Origin: Zetaproteobacteria bacterium
Lineage (GTDB): Bacteria > Pseudomonadota > Zetaproteobacteria > Mariprofundales > Mariprofundaceae
Assembly (NCBI GenBank): GCA_021545665.1
Contig: JAJRTX010000176.1
Location: 1-15,915, forward strand
Length of the DNA stretch: 15,915 nt
Direction: 5' to 3'
In this document: positions 1-8,160 of the stretch, in pieces
How the letters are laid out: each line of letters begins with the position of its first letter
Numbering within the stretch: the stretch's first letter is position 1
The notes under the pieces: model-generated
What the model saw: the letters and a program-made list of their open reading frames with translations, nothing else
Database searches by the model: none
Told to the model about the DNA's origin: nothing
Position numbers and translations under genes: made by a program

Positions 1-262
1 CATCCTGAATATCAGCAATAGCAATCAGTTTATAAACAGACTCGGCATCTGTATTCCCCTGTTCAGCCAGATTTTGAATAATTTCAATGTAATCATCACT
101 TCCTGCGATGGCCTTCTGGAAAATTGAAGGATTGGATGTCACCCCTTTTACACCGTCATCTTCGATCAGCAGCTTGAGACCACCGCTATCCAGTAGACTA
201 CGACGAATATTATCCAGCCATACTGACTGGCCGGCTTTTTCCAGTTGCCTTATCGGGTTCAT
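1..262 (-). CDS. tal: Transaldolase, N-terminal part (cut by left edge)
   Basis: Partial gene read on the minus strand; only the first 87 codons are in the window. Transaldolase moves a dihydroxyacetone unit between sugar phosphates in the cytosolic pentose phosphate pathway. The visible part contains WLDNIRR (residues 15-21, with the conserved Asp17) and GVTSNPSIF (39-47), both typical of the family. The Schiff-base lysine lies beyond the edge. The ATG at 260-262 is preceded by AAGGAA on the minus strand. The N-terminus resembles the longer Tal type, which in some bacteria is fused to glucose-6-phosphate isomerase; fusion cannot be judged here. It is divergent from the next gene, with about 200 bp between starts. 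Confidence 0.9.
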   Translation of the reverse strand, partial: MNPIRQLEKAGQSVWLDNIRRSLLDSGGLKLLIEDDGVKGVTSNPSIFQKAIAGSDDYIEIIQNLAEQGNTDAESVYKLIAIADIQD

Positions 263-299
263 AGTTTTTCCTTTGAAGTAATATGCTATAAATATAGAC

Positions 300-318
300 C
301 CTGTGCGTTACACACAGG
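300..318. promoter_or_regulatory. Inverted repeat between divergent genes
   Basis: Arms CCTGTG (300-305) and CACAGG (313-318) are separated by 7 nt. They lie between the divergent transaldolase and glutamate synthase-like genes (intergenic 263-464). The site could bind a regulator or be a small hairpin. Nothing links it to a known regulator, and no convincing promoter was found in the rest of the gap. Confidence 0.25.
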
Positions 319-464
319 TCAAGTCCTTAAGATAAGAGCGTAGCACTAAAATATGCGAAGCATTATTAAAATTACTTAATAAATACCGGATGCATCTTGT
401 TTGAGTTACTATTACTGTTCAAATACAGAACCTGTTAGAAACAGGCCTCAGCACAGGAGTCTTA

Positions 465-2060
465 ATGCGTTACCTACCCTTCGCGTTTGTCGTCATCCTG
501 ACATTGATTATTCCGGGAATCTCCGCCATCTGGCATGCAGGCTGGTACTGGTTGTTGCTCATCACCTTACCCCTCACGCTTTTGGGACTCTGGGACATCG
601 TTCAGGCTAAACATAACCTGTTAAGAAATTACCCCCTACTGGCACACTTGCGCTGGCTGTTCGAGGGTATACGGCCTGAAATTCGTCAGTATCTACTGGA
701 AAGTGATACCGAGGCGATACCCTTTAACCGCGAACAACGCGGATTGGTCTACGAACGCGCCAAGGATACCGTAGATGTTCACCCGTTCGGCACCGATCTG
801 GACGTCTATGATGAACATTACGCCTGGCTTAACCATTCCGTTGCCCCTACCGCTAAGCTGAATTCCTGCTTCTGCGTTAAAATAGGGTGCGAACAGTGCG
901 AAAAACCCTATTCAGCATCTGTGTACAATATTTCAGCCATGAGCTTCGGAGCACTCAGCGCCAATGCAATCCGCGCACTGAATAAAGGCGCAAAACTGGG
1001 TGGCTTTGCGCACGATACCGGTGAAGGCAGTATCAGCCGCTATCACCGTGAGTTTGGCGGCGACCTGATCTGGGAAATTGGTACCGGTTACTTTGGTTGT
1101 CGTAATGAAGATGGAACATTTAACCCTGAGATGTTTTCTGAACAAGCCAGCCTAGATCAGGTGAAAATGATCGAGATCAAACTATCTCAAGGGGCCAAAC
1201 CTGGCCACGGTGGCGTACTCCCCGGGCATAAAGTCACCGCAGAGATTGCTGCTGCCAGACACGTTCCCGCAGGCAAGGATTGCCTGTCGCCAGCCGGACA
1301 TAGCACCTTCGACACACCAGTTGAACTGCTGGAATTCATCCAGCAACTACGCGCCTTGTCAGGTGGTAAACCGGTCGGATTCAAACTCTGTATTGGTCAC
1401 CGATGGGAATTTCTGGCTATCGTAAAGGCCATGCTGGAAACCAACATCTTGCCAGACTTTATTGTTGTCGATGGCGCAGAGGGTGGCACCGGAGCTGCAC
1501 CACTGGAATTCTCTGACCATCTTGGCACTCCTTTATATGAAGGACTGCTGTTCGTGCATAACGCCCTGTACGGAACAGGCTTGCGTAAACACATCAAGAT
1601 TGGCGCCAGTGGTAAAATTGTCTCGGCCTTCGGTATGGTCAGGGCCATGTCACTCGGTGCAGACTGGTGCAATTCAGCACGCGGTTTTATGTTTGCACTG
1701 GGATGCGTCCAGTCCCGGAGCTGTCATACCAACCGTTGTCCGGTCGGCGTAGCTACCCAGGATCCAGGACGGCAACGCGCACTGGTTGTTGAGGACAAGG
1801 CACAACGCATTTACAACTTCCACAAGAACACACTAAAATCACTGGCAGAAGTCATCGCAGCCGCTGGCCTTGATCATCCGGGGCAGTTACGGCCTTACCA
1901 CTTCTACCTGCGCACTGCACCAAATAATGCCGTTGCGGGAAACATGGCTGTAGATTTTCTGAAACCCGGCGAATTACTGGAAGGCACCGATAATGCCCTG
2001 TTCAAGGTTAACTGGAATCTGGCGCAAGCACACTCCTTTGCACCAAACAAGCCGGTTTAG
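465..2060 (+). CDS. FMN-binding glutamate synthase-like protein, membrane anchored
   Basis: A 531-aa protein of the stand-alone GltS central/FMN-domain family (FMN-binding glutamate synthase family protein). It corresponds to the FMN and Fe-S core of the large glutamate synthase subunit without the glutaminase domain. Two hydrophobic segments (about residues 5-23 and 27-45) should anchor it in the inner membrane. Then come ISAMSFGALS (156-165), EGSISRYH (187-194), KLSQGAKPGHGG (239-250) and DGAEGGTGAAP (336-346), which form the TIM-barrel FMN and substrate site. C414-x5-C420-x4-C425 matches the 3Fe-4S ligands. An additional cysteine group (C135, C137, C142, C145) lies before the barrel. The ATG has AGGAG just upstream. 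The physiological substrate of these short proteins is uncertain; glutamate synthesis is only assumed from homology. No partner (GltD-like or ammonia-donating) gene is adjacent. Confidence 0.88.
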   Translation: MRYLPFAFVVILTLIIPGISAIWHAGWYWLLLITLPLTLLGLWDIVQAKHNLLRNYPLLAHLRWLFEGIRPEIRQYLLESDTEAIPFNREQRGLVYERAKDTVDVHPFGTDLDVYDEHYAWLNHSVAPTAKLNSCFCVKIGCEQCEKPYSASVYNISAMSFGALSANAIRALNKGAKLGGFAHDTGEGSISRYHREFGGDLIWEIGTGYFGCRNEDGTFNPEMFSEQASLDQVKMIEIKLSQGAKPGHGGVLPGHKVTAEIAAARHVPAGKDCLSPAGHSTFDTPVELLEFIQQLRALSGGKPVGFKLCIGHRWEFLAIVKAMLETNILPDFIVVDGAEGGTGAAPLEFSDHLGTPLYEGLLFVHNALYGTGLRKHIKIGASGKIVSAFGMVRAMSLGADWCNSARGFMFALGCVQSRSCHTNRCPVGVATQDPGRQRALVVEDKAQRIYNFHKNTLKSLAEVIAAAGLDHPGQLRPYHFYLRTAPNNAVAGNMAVDFLKPGELLEGTDNALFKVNWNLAQAHSFAPNKPV

Positions 2061-2086
2061 AAGAATGCGTGCATAACCTTTTATTC

Positions 2087-3262
2087 TCAACCTGCTGGTA
2101 CAGCAAAAATCAGAACAAAGGCAAGAATAAAGGCAATGAACACAAAACGCGCACGCTCTCGATGGTTACGACAAACTGAAAATGCGACCAGACATTGCAG
2201 TAAGTAATAAAATGCAAAGGCACGCGATGCCAGTGCAATAATTTCAAACGTTGAGCTGGTCCATGCCAGCGCCATTGCACTTACGCCAACAAAAAAATAC
2301 CCGACACGTGCACCGATACGTTGTTGACTGGCCTCTTGCATATTGCCCGCTGCTGCAATCGTATCTGCTACAGCAGCCGAGAACTGAGACAGGCTGGCCG
2401 CCACGATCAACGGGACGGGTAAAAGTAACGAAGCCGTTGCAGCCAGTGTAATCAGGCTATTGTCAGCATAGTTCCCGTTGAGTACCGACACGATTGGTAG
2501 CGCCAACACAACAAACGCTACATAGATACTGAGAGAAAAATACTGCGACCAGCGAGAGGCTCGAATACGCGTATCAGAATCAAAATTCCTTCCCAGATAA
2601 CGTGTTGTTTCAAAGCCCTGCACTACAATAAGCGTACCTGCCACGATGGTTGCAATCTCCCATACGCTACGCTGTGGCATTTCAGGTAAGGAAAAATGGC
2701 GCTGCGCCAGGAACTGGTTTACATCGTAAATGCCAAACATAATGAGCAATAGCGCCAGTATCAGTATCGTCACGTAAAGCGCCCACCGCTCCAGATCCTC
2801 AAGTGGTTTCAGGCCACCGAATAAACCAATTACGGTAATCACAGCAATGACAATGGTTGTTAAGATACTTTTATTAAGGCCGGTATCCAGATCGAAACTG
2901 ACCAGGACAAAAGTCGAAAGAATATGAATATATAAACATACCGAAACCACATAGGCCACCACCAGGGCAAGATCTGAAAGCCGTTCAACACCCAGCGTAA
3001 ATGGCTTGTTCCTCTTTTCCAGTACCGGCTCTGCACAAAGTATATTGTGCCGGACTATACCTCCGACCATAAATGCAATAATGGCGACCACCGCCATTGC
3101 GACACCGGCATAAGGCCCTACTGCGCTGGAAAGAACAGGCACCACCACAAGAAAGCCACTGCCAAATATCGATGCCAGTGGTGTACTCATTGCCGGCACT
3201 ATTTTTCTTGCCGCCACGGCGCTCTCATCATTGCAGGCTTCATCACTGGTTTGCTGATTCAA
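2087..3262 (-). CDS. APC-like multi-pass membrane transporter
   Basis: A 391-aa very hydrophobic protein with about ten or eleven predicted transmembrane helices (for example about 29-48, 53-71, 98-121, 133-150, 161-178, 201-216, 243-262, 270-290, 320-336, 340-361, 371-390). Charged residues cluster in the loops. It starts IVPAMSTPLASIFGSGFLVV and has FETTRYLG (217-224) in a later helix, which suggests the APC/LeuT-fold amino acid permease group. The substrate cannot be inferred. The start is TTG (3260-3262) with AGGAT 8 nt upstream; no better in-frame ATG exists nearby (M25 lies within the first hydrophobic block). It is convergent with the glutamate synthase-like gene (26-nt gap, no clear terminator hairpin between them). 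Confidence 0.72.
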   Translation of the reverse strand: MNQQTSDEACNDESAVAARKIVPAMSTPLASIFGSGFLVVVPVLSSAVGPYAGVAMAVVAIIAFMVGGIVRHNILCAEPVLEKRNKPFTLGVERLSDLALVVAYVVSVCLYIHILSTFVLVSFDLDTGLNKSILTTIVIAVITVIGLFGGLKPLEDLERWALYVTILILALLLIMFGIYDVNQFLAQRHFSLPEMPQRSVWEIATIVAGTLIVVQGFETTRYLGRNFDSDTRIRASRWSQYFSLSIYVAFVVLALPIVSVLNGNYADNSLITLAATASLLLPVPLIVAASLSQFSAAVADTIAAAGNMQEASQQRIGARVGYFFVGVSAMALAWTSSTFEIIALASRAFAFYYLLQCLVAFSVCRNHRERARFVFIAFILAFVLIFAVPAG

Positions 3263-3448
3263 ACGTATATATCCTGATTATTAACCGTTGCCAGTGGCAA
3301 GTGTTTTAGCCTCTTCAATTCCTGATTGACGATAACATATAGCTGATCGCTTCTTGTCGCCTTAACCAGTATCTATAAAATGAGAAACTCAGTAAAATTG
3401 TAAGTATTTGTTTTATATTACATTATCTTTGATCACTTACGCGCTCCC

Positions 3449-3476
3449 TTGCGTTACTCCATATATGTAGTATTAT
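3449..3476 (+). promoter_or_regulatory. Candidate sigma70 promoter of the Xre-RES operon
   Basis: TTGCGT (3449-3454) and TATTAT (3471-3476) are separated by 16 bp, and transcription would begin shortly before the antitoxin start at 3508. The stretch 3461-3500 is rich in TAT/ATA words that could form an operator for the antitoxin, but no clean palindrome stands out. The remaining upstream gap (3263-3448) shows no other signal. Confidence 0.4.
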
Positions 3477-3507
3477 TGACGTATACACCATTTATAGAGT
3501 TTTGACC

Positions 3508-3909
3508 ATGTTAAACACTCGGCATATACATGCACAACAAGACCCCAGGCGCATTGCCAGTGCAGCTTTGCAGGCCTTTTTCAAGCTCTCCGAAAGCTGG
3601 AAACTGTCTGTATCTGACCAAAGAACACTTTTAGGTTCACCACCTGAATCAACCTTCTTTAAATGGAAAGCAGATAAATCAGCCAGCCGATTGAGTAGAG
3701 ATGCCCTGGACCGAATCAGTTACCTGCTGGGAATCTACAAAGATCTTAATATCTTGCTGCCATCTGTGCGCGCTGCAAATGAATGGATTCGAAAGCCAAA
3801 TAATGCCCCCCTTTTTAATGGCCAAAGCGCTCTCGATAGAATGGTAGCCGGCAGTATAATTGATCTGGCTGATACCCGGCGTTATCTCGATTCACAACGA
3901 GGAATGTAG
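3508..3909 (+). CDS. Xre/MbcA/ParS-type antitoxin (DUF2384 family)
   Basis: A 133-aa antitoxin of the Xre-RES type II toxin-antitoxin family. The N-terminal part (about 12-85) is a helical Xre-like region with LLGSPPESTFFKWK, which would be the DNA-binding part that autoregulates the operon. The C-terminal part (about 90-128: NEWIRKPNNAPLFNGQSAL) is the DUF2384 toxin-binding domain, including the typical W..KPN.AP.F.G.S.L pattern. I chose the ATG at 3508; a TTG two codons earlier (3502) is possible. Its stop codon overlaps the toxin start by one base (TAGTG), as expected for a coupled operon in which the antitoxin is made first. Confidence 0.85.
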   Translation: MLNTRHIHAQQDPRRIASAALQAFFKLSESWKLSVSDQRTLLGSPPESTFFKWKADKSASRLSRDALDRISYLLGIYKDLNILLPSVRAANEWIRKPNNAPLFNGQSALDRMVAGSIIDLADTRRYLDSQRGM

Positions 3910-4589
3910 TGCCTACACCAAAACCTGTTCAACTTAACTGGACCCAGCAATACCGAATCGTCTCCTCTGAATTTCCACCCATAAATTTTTTTGAGCAACT
4001 GGTCGACCCTGATCTCATGGATGAGCTTTACTATATTGAGTCTCTTACCAACGAACGGCTGAGACACGAGGCCGGAGATATTGCCATGGTGCCGGTTGAA
4101 GACCGCATCAGTGGCCCCGGGTCTTCCCCGGTAATGGCCGCATTCACTCATATAAGTATCAATCGCCCCAGTCGCTTTAGTTATGGGAATTATGGCGTCT
4201 ATTACGCAGCCAAAAGCCTGACTACTGCGATTGAAGAAACAAAGTTTCATCGCGCTATCTTTCTTGCCTATACAAACGAAGAGCCCGGTGAGATTGATAT
4301 GCGTGTCTACACAGGTAAAGTAATAAAGCCTATGCATGATATTCGTATGAAAGGGTATGAATCGCTTCACAACCCTGATGACTGGACAGCTGGCCAGGCC
4401 TTTGGGCAACAGATGCATGAATCCAGATCATGGGGGCTGGTATACAACTCAGTGCGGGATCAGGGAGGTCAGTGCATTGCCGTATTCAGGCCACCCGGTA
4501 TATCGGTACCTGTACAAGGTGCTCATCTGTCATATGTATGGAATGGATCTGCTATTACAGATGTATTTGAAAAAAGTCGTTTGGAATAG
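3909..4589 (+). CDS. RES-domain toxin (NAD+-degrading)
   Basis: A 226-aa RES-domain protein, the toxin partner of the preceding antitoxin. Characterised RES toxins such as MbcT, or the ADP-ribosyltransferase ParT, act on NAD+ and stop growth. Visible signatures are YRIVSSEFPP (15-24, with Arg16), RFSYGNYGVYYA (89-100), AIEETKFH (107-114), where the conserved Glu is expected, and SWGLVYNSVRDQGGQC (174-189), where the conserved Ser and GG.C follow. The length is in the upper normal range because of a linker at 40-85. The start is GTG (3909-3911), overlapping the antitoxin stop by one base, so translation is probably coupled. It appears intact. Confidence 0.85.
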   Translation: MPTPKPVQLNWTQQYRIVSSEFPPINFFEQLVDPDLMDELYYIESLTNERLRHEAGDIAMVPVEDRISGPGSSPVMAAFTHISINRPSRFSYGNYGVYYAAKSLTTAIEETKFHRAIFLAYTNEEPGEIDMRVYTGKVIKPMHDIRMKGYESLHNPDDWTAGQAFGQQMHESRSWGLVYNSVRDQGGQCIAVFRPPGISVPVQGAHLSYVWNGSAITDVFEKSRLE

Positions 4590-4593
4590 GTGA

Positions 4594-4848
4594 TCAGCTT
4601 CGCCGGAAAACACAACGGCTATCTAACCCGAAAAAAGCCACGAAGGTCTTCGTTTTGTGTATGGAGATTCTCTCACTGATGACCTCTTTTGATTGTAGAC
4701 AGTGGCCGAGCCACACCTGCCCTTCAAATAACCAATGAATCCAGTTAGCCCCGTGTTTATCGAACTTGAGTAGATACACCTGCTTATGACTACAATGGGT
4801 GATATGCCAAACATTGCCTGGCAAATAATGTCAGTTCGCTCTTACCAT
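4594..4848 (-). pseudogene. Remnant of REP-associated (HUH, IS200-like) transposase, N-terminus
   Basis: Read on the minus strand from an ATG at 4846-4848, the translation is MVRAN-stop-HYLPGNVWHITH and continues to SHKQVYLLKF, WIHWLFEG and CLQSKEVISERIS. It lines up without gaps with the N-terminus of REP-associated tyrosine transposases as I recall them (RANRHYLPG.VWHITHRCHK..FLLKF..W..WLFEA...C..NYMVTSNHIHLL). Three decay signs are visible: an in-frame TGA where Arg (CGA) is expected, loss of the HIH metal-binding motif (here RIS), and an end after about 80 codons with no C-terminal half. The remaining gap to 5150 contains only the palindrome listed separately. Confidence 0.62.
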
Positions 4849-4997
4849 TTCTCTTCATCCTTAAAGTAATAATTTTGGTATCACCAAGTACTTTTGCAAG
4901 ACTTTTCAGTGGACTGGCATGGCCCAACCTCGTGTTGATGTTGAATTTTTATCAATCTTAGAGTCTCGTTTATCTAACTGTAATGCGCTAGGGCGAC

Positions 4998-5011
4998 TGT
5001 GAACTTTCACA
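4998..5011. promoter_or_regulatory. Short palindrome TGTGAACTTTCACA upstream of the oxidase gene
   Basis: Perfect 6-bp arms TGTGAA/TTCACA are separated by 2 nt, about 140 bp before the galactose oxidase-like gene. The half-sites look CRP-like, but TGTGA and TCACA are 4 nt apart rather than the 6 nt of a CRP site, so I do not assign it to CRP. Possible operator only. Confidence 0.25.
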
Positions 5012-5150
5012 AAATTTCAGTGCAACTTCTTACATATTCAATACTTATCCGATGCCAATATGCAAATAGCTTTACAGATTAGCAGAAACCATTTTAATTA
5101 TACCGTAAGAAATTAAATTGTTGCAGTGAAAAACCAAAAGGAGATCAGGT

Positions 5151-7010
5151 ATGTCAAAGTGTAAACTACCAAAAATTGAAGTTAAGATTCATAAACGAAT
5201 CCTGAATTTTTTAAATGCCGCCAATCGCCCTGAAGATTTACAGACTCCCCCTCATCTTATCCGACGAGATATTACTGGCGCGAAGCTGGATGATAGTGAC
5301 AACAGCAAGAAAGATAAACAATTTGAACCTCTGTTTGATACAAAGACGGCCAGGTGTGTATTCGACTGGAGAGAAGAAAACAGGCCTGTCGGAGGATTTG
5401 CTCAGATTCTGGACCTTATCGATATTGTTGATAATGATATCTTGCCAGGAATCATCGATGGACTGATTTACTATTTTGGACCAAAATTTTATGGGGCGTG
5501 GAATACGCTGTATCAGACCCCTGTTCCTGTAGCACACGCGGCACTGGTTCATACCAACGATGATGAACATGCGGGTCGAGTGCTCTTTATTGAAAGAGTT
5601 CACTATTCTCCAACATCCCAAACACCCGTATGGGATCCTGAATCAGCAGATTCGGCCACAGCCTTCGAAACACCGGTGCCACCTACTGACAACCTTTACT
5701 GTTGTGGGCATTCTTTTCTGACCGATGGCAAACTGTTAACCGTAGGTGGCGGTGGTGAAAATAACGAGGTACCAAACCCGAATATGGCCTGGCTATTCGA
5801 TCCTGCTGACAAGCAATGGCACTATACAACAAACAAAAAACCTGGAAGTCCTGATTTTGGGAATCGAACTACAATGATTCATGGGCGCTGGTATCCTACC
5901 TCGTTGCCTTTAGGTGACGATTCAGGGCGTGTATTGGTCGCCAATGGCGAAGTTTCAGAAATGGAAGTTTACAATGAGCGCACCGGGATATTTAATGCTA
6001 TCGAACATAACATCGTCGATGGTGTCGATGTCTCGCTTCGTTCCTTCCCAGGATTGTATCCGGGATTACATCTTCTGCCCGATGGTGAGGTCTTTGATCC
6101 CCGCACAGGTTTTGCTTCTGCGACCAGCTCAGCTGCATCTTTCTCATTTTCAAGCTCCGTTTCCGGCAAGTGGACCGAGTTAGCAGATGGTGGAGTGGGT
6201 AAAGACCGCACGAAAGGCATGTCTGTCCTGATGCTACGACAAAAGCCGAGCGAACCTGATCGTGTGCTGGTTGCAGGCGGCAATAACTCGGAATCGAGAA
6301 CTAACGTCGGAATCATTGATGCACCACCTTCCGGGTCAAATTGGCGAACGATTGATTTTCCGGATAGCAAAAACAGGACAAACGTAAATGTTGTATTGCT
6401 TCCAGATGGAAAAGCGTTTATCTGCGGTGGCACGATAACTCTACCGCATACCTGCCTTGCCTACGATCCAGAAAATGTCGGCGATCCCTGGGACACCCTG
6501 GACGCGTTGGATTACGAAAGAAACTATCATTCGCTAGCACTTTTGCTTCCTTCAGCTAAAGTGATGATTACAGGTGGTGATAGTTGGGGGCCGGATGATG
6601 ACATAATTGAAGTTTTCAGCCCCCCCTATCTCTTTAACCTGGATGGGAGCCTGGCAAGCCGACCTGAAATTACTTCGTTTCCCAACCCAGATCATGGACA
6701 CGATATTTCTCATGGCCAAAGCTTTGAAATAAAGACCGCTCATCCTGAACACATCAGGAAAATTGTATTAATGCGTCCGATGGCGGTTACTCACCAAACA
6801 GATACTGAGCAGCGAGTATTGTCGCTATGTTTTGAGCCATCCGAATCAGATCATCATGCGTTGCAGGTTACGGTACCGGATGGCAGGGTTTACCCCTATG
6901 ATTCAGACAGGGCACATACACACGCTGTCGCGCCCAGAGGATACTACCTGTTATTCATCATTGATAATAAAGGTGTACCGTCTCCAGGCAAGTTTGTTCG
7001 GTTGCGTTGA
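5151..7010 (+). CDS. Galactose oxidase / glyoxal oxidase-like copper radical oxidase
   Basis: A 619-aa protein with a Kelch-type seven-bladed propeller (about 120-490) followed by the C-terminal galactose oxidase-like Ig domain (DUF1929, about 505-617). The family oxidises primary alcohols or aldehydes with O2, giving H2O2. All active-site residues can be placed: Cys184 (LYCCGH) and Tyr248 (GRWYPT), which form the Cys-Tyr cofactor; the copper ligands Tyr459 and His460 (RNYHSLALLLP); and His548 (AVTHQTDTEQR). GGG/GGN turns after each blade (199-201, 376-378, 426-427, 475-476) fit Kelch repeats. The C-terminus GYYLLFIIDNKGVPSPG matches the family. No signal peptide is visible: the N-terminus is charged (MSKCKLPKIEVKIHKR), which is unusual because most members are secreted. 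AAGGAGAT precedes the ATG. Substrate unknown. Confidence 0.85.
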   Translation: MSKCKLPKIEVKIHKRILNFLNAANRPEDLQTPPHLIRRDITGAKLDDSDNSKKDKQFEPLFDTKTARCVFDWREENRPVGGFAQILDLIDIVDNDILPGIIDGLIYYFGPKFYGAWNTLYQTPVPVAHAALVHTNDDEHAGRVLFIERVHYSPTSQTPVWDPESADSATAFETPVPPTDNLYCCGHSFLTDGKLLTVGGGGENNEVPNPNMAWLFDPADKQWHYTTNKKPGSPDFGNRTTMIHGRWYPTSLPLGDDSGRVLVANGEVSEMEVYNERTGIFNAIEHNIVDGVDVSLRSFPGLYPGLHLLPDGEVFDPRTGFASATSSAASFSFSSSVSGKWTELADGGVGKDRTKGMSVLMLRQKPSEPDRVLVAGGNNSESRTNVGIIDAPPSGSNWRTIDFPDSKNRTNVNVVLLPDGKAFICGGTITLPHTCLAYDPENVGDPWDTLDALDYERNYHSLALLLPSAKVMITGGDSWGPDDDIIEVFSPPYLFNLDGSLASRPEITSFPNPDHGHDISHGQSFEIKTAHPEHIRKIVLMRPMAVTHQTDTEQRVLSLCFEPSESDHHALQVTVPDGRVYPYDSDRAHTHAVAPRGYYLLFIIDNKGVPSPGKFVRLR

Positions 7011-7506
7011 CTCGGAATCAACAAGTACGCAAATACGAGGTCATATATGGTCCACCTCGTATTGCAAGATAAAACTCCAGTTAGCTAAAAAGTATTGCTT
7101 CCATATATCCGGCCTGTTTATGAAGCGGTCTAAGCTTCTGGCCCTGATGGAATCTGCGCATATCCATCTCATCAAGTCTTCGGCTTCGTTGGATCTTATG
7201 TGGACACCCATCATTAGAGACAACCTTAAGCCCATGTATTTATTAAATTTAAAGTAATAATCGTATTTATCATAAATCACCCTACATGCAATGTCGTAGT
7301 ATGACTATTGTTTGGCCTAGCAAGACAAGCCCACTATTCAATTACGTGTTATATTCCACACTACGAATACAAGTTTACTTTGGGTCTGTCATTTAGCAAT
7401 AGTTGGTATAAGACTTGATTAAGTACTAAGAAGTAACCTGCATGTCACTTCTTAAATCTTACACACTCTGGAGAACATCCCATTGTGAAATACTCAGGGA
7501 ATTTAA
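7011..7506. other. Intergenic region, no supported gene
   Basis: About 500 bp between the oxidase and the lipoprotein gene. A 79-codon open frame on the minus strand (7041-7280) has no ribosome binding site and no recognisable family, so I do not call it. The part next to the lipoprotein gene contains the inverted repeat listed at 7427-7454. The region is AT-rich and otherwise featureless. Confidence 0.5.
7427..7454. promoter_or_regulatory. Inverted repeat upstream of lipoprotein gene
   Basis: Perfect 8-bp arms TAAGAAGT and ACTTCTTA have a 12-nt spacer, ending about 50 bp before the lipoprotein start. It could be an operator or an mRNA hairpin in the leader. No T-run follows, so it is not a classical terminator. 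Confidence 0.3.
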
Positions 7507-8142
7507 ATGAAAAACATTGCATTAATATTTCTAGCTCTTTCTCTCTCTGCATGTGTATCTACAAATGTAAGAGATTTTACAGATCCAGATTATACTAATT
7601 ACACATCAGTTAAATTACTAGTTGAAGCTCCAGGCTATTTATTTGATGATTCATTTTCCAATGAACTAAAAGACATTAACGTCATATACGCTTCGGCAAA
7701 TGATTTGTTTATGCCTACTCGTACATACACCGCTGCAGAAAAACTAAAAATAATGAGAGCCAAAGGTTTCGATAGCCTGCTAACAATAGGTATAACAAGT
7801 GATAACCAATCAAAAAATGTTGTAGGCTATAGCACTAATTCATACACAAATGCCAATGCAAGTGCATATAGCACCGGCTATGGCAGCGCTTATGCAACAG
7901 GATCAAGTTCAACAAATGCCACTACTATTCCAATAGTGTCGCACAGAAGAAACACGCATGCCCAAGCAAAGCTATATGATATTAAGTCAGGCAGGGTTAT
8001 CTGGGTTGGTGATATCGACACATCAGCAGATGGTTCTCTATATATGTCTAACACCACTACAGTAAACAGCATGACTGAGCAAATAGTTTCTTCGCTACTT
8101 GAAAAAGGACATTTAAAAAAGAAACAAAAAATAAAAAAATAG
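7507..8142 (+). CDS. Lipoprotein of unknown function
   Basis: A 211-aa protein with a type II signal peptide: MKN, a hydrophobic core (4-13) and lipobox LSAC with Cys16 as the lipidated residue. Residue +2 is Val, which does not signal inner-membrane retention by the Lol Asp rule, so an outer-membrane location is likely. The mature part has two ordered blocks (about 22-98 and 141-197), the second ending in AKLYDIKSGRVIWVGDID. They are joined by a low-complexity stretch of Ser, Thr, Tyr, Ala, Asn and Gly (about 105-140), and the tail is Lys-rich (204-211). AGGGA precedes the ATG. The layout resembles periplasmic proteins of the DUF4136/DUF4410 kind, but I could not assign it to one. Not in an operon with its neighbours. 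Confidence 0.75.
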   Translation: MKNIALIFLALSLSACVSTNVRDFTDPDYTNYTSVKLLVEAPGYLFDDSFSNELKDINVIYASANDLFMPTRTYTAAEKLKIMRAKGFDSLLTIGITSDNQSKNVVGYSTNSYTNANASAYSTGYGSAYATGSSSTNATTIPIVSHRRNTHAQAKLYDIKSGRVIWVGDIDTSADGSLYMSNTTTVNSMTEQIVSSLLEKGHLKKKQKIKK

Positions 8143-8160
8143 GAACGAATAAAGGGAAAA

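Noticed and set aside
2061..2086. Bidirectional terminator between the convergent glutamate synthase-like and transporter genes
   Set aside because: No stem of useful length in the 26-nt gap.
3882..4418. 178-codon frame antisense to the RES toxin gene
   Set aside because: Shadow of the toxin gene; the plus-strand frame has all RES motifs and coupled translation.
4998..5011. CRP binding site reading of TGTGAACTTTCACA
   Set aside because: The spacing between TGTGA and TCACA is 4 nt rather than 6, so it is kept only as an unassigned palindrome.
7041..7280. 79-codon minus-strand open frame
   Set aside because: No ribosome binding site, no recognised motif, AT-rich intergenic composition. A decayed gene is possible but not supported.
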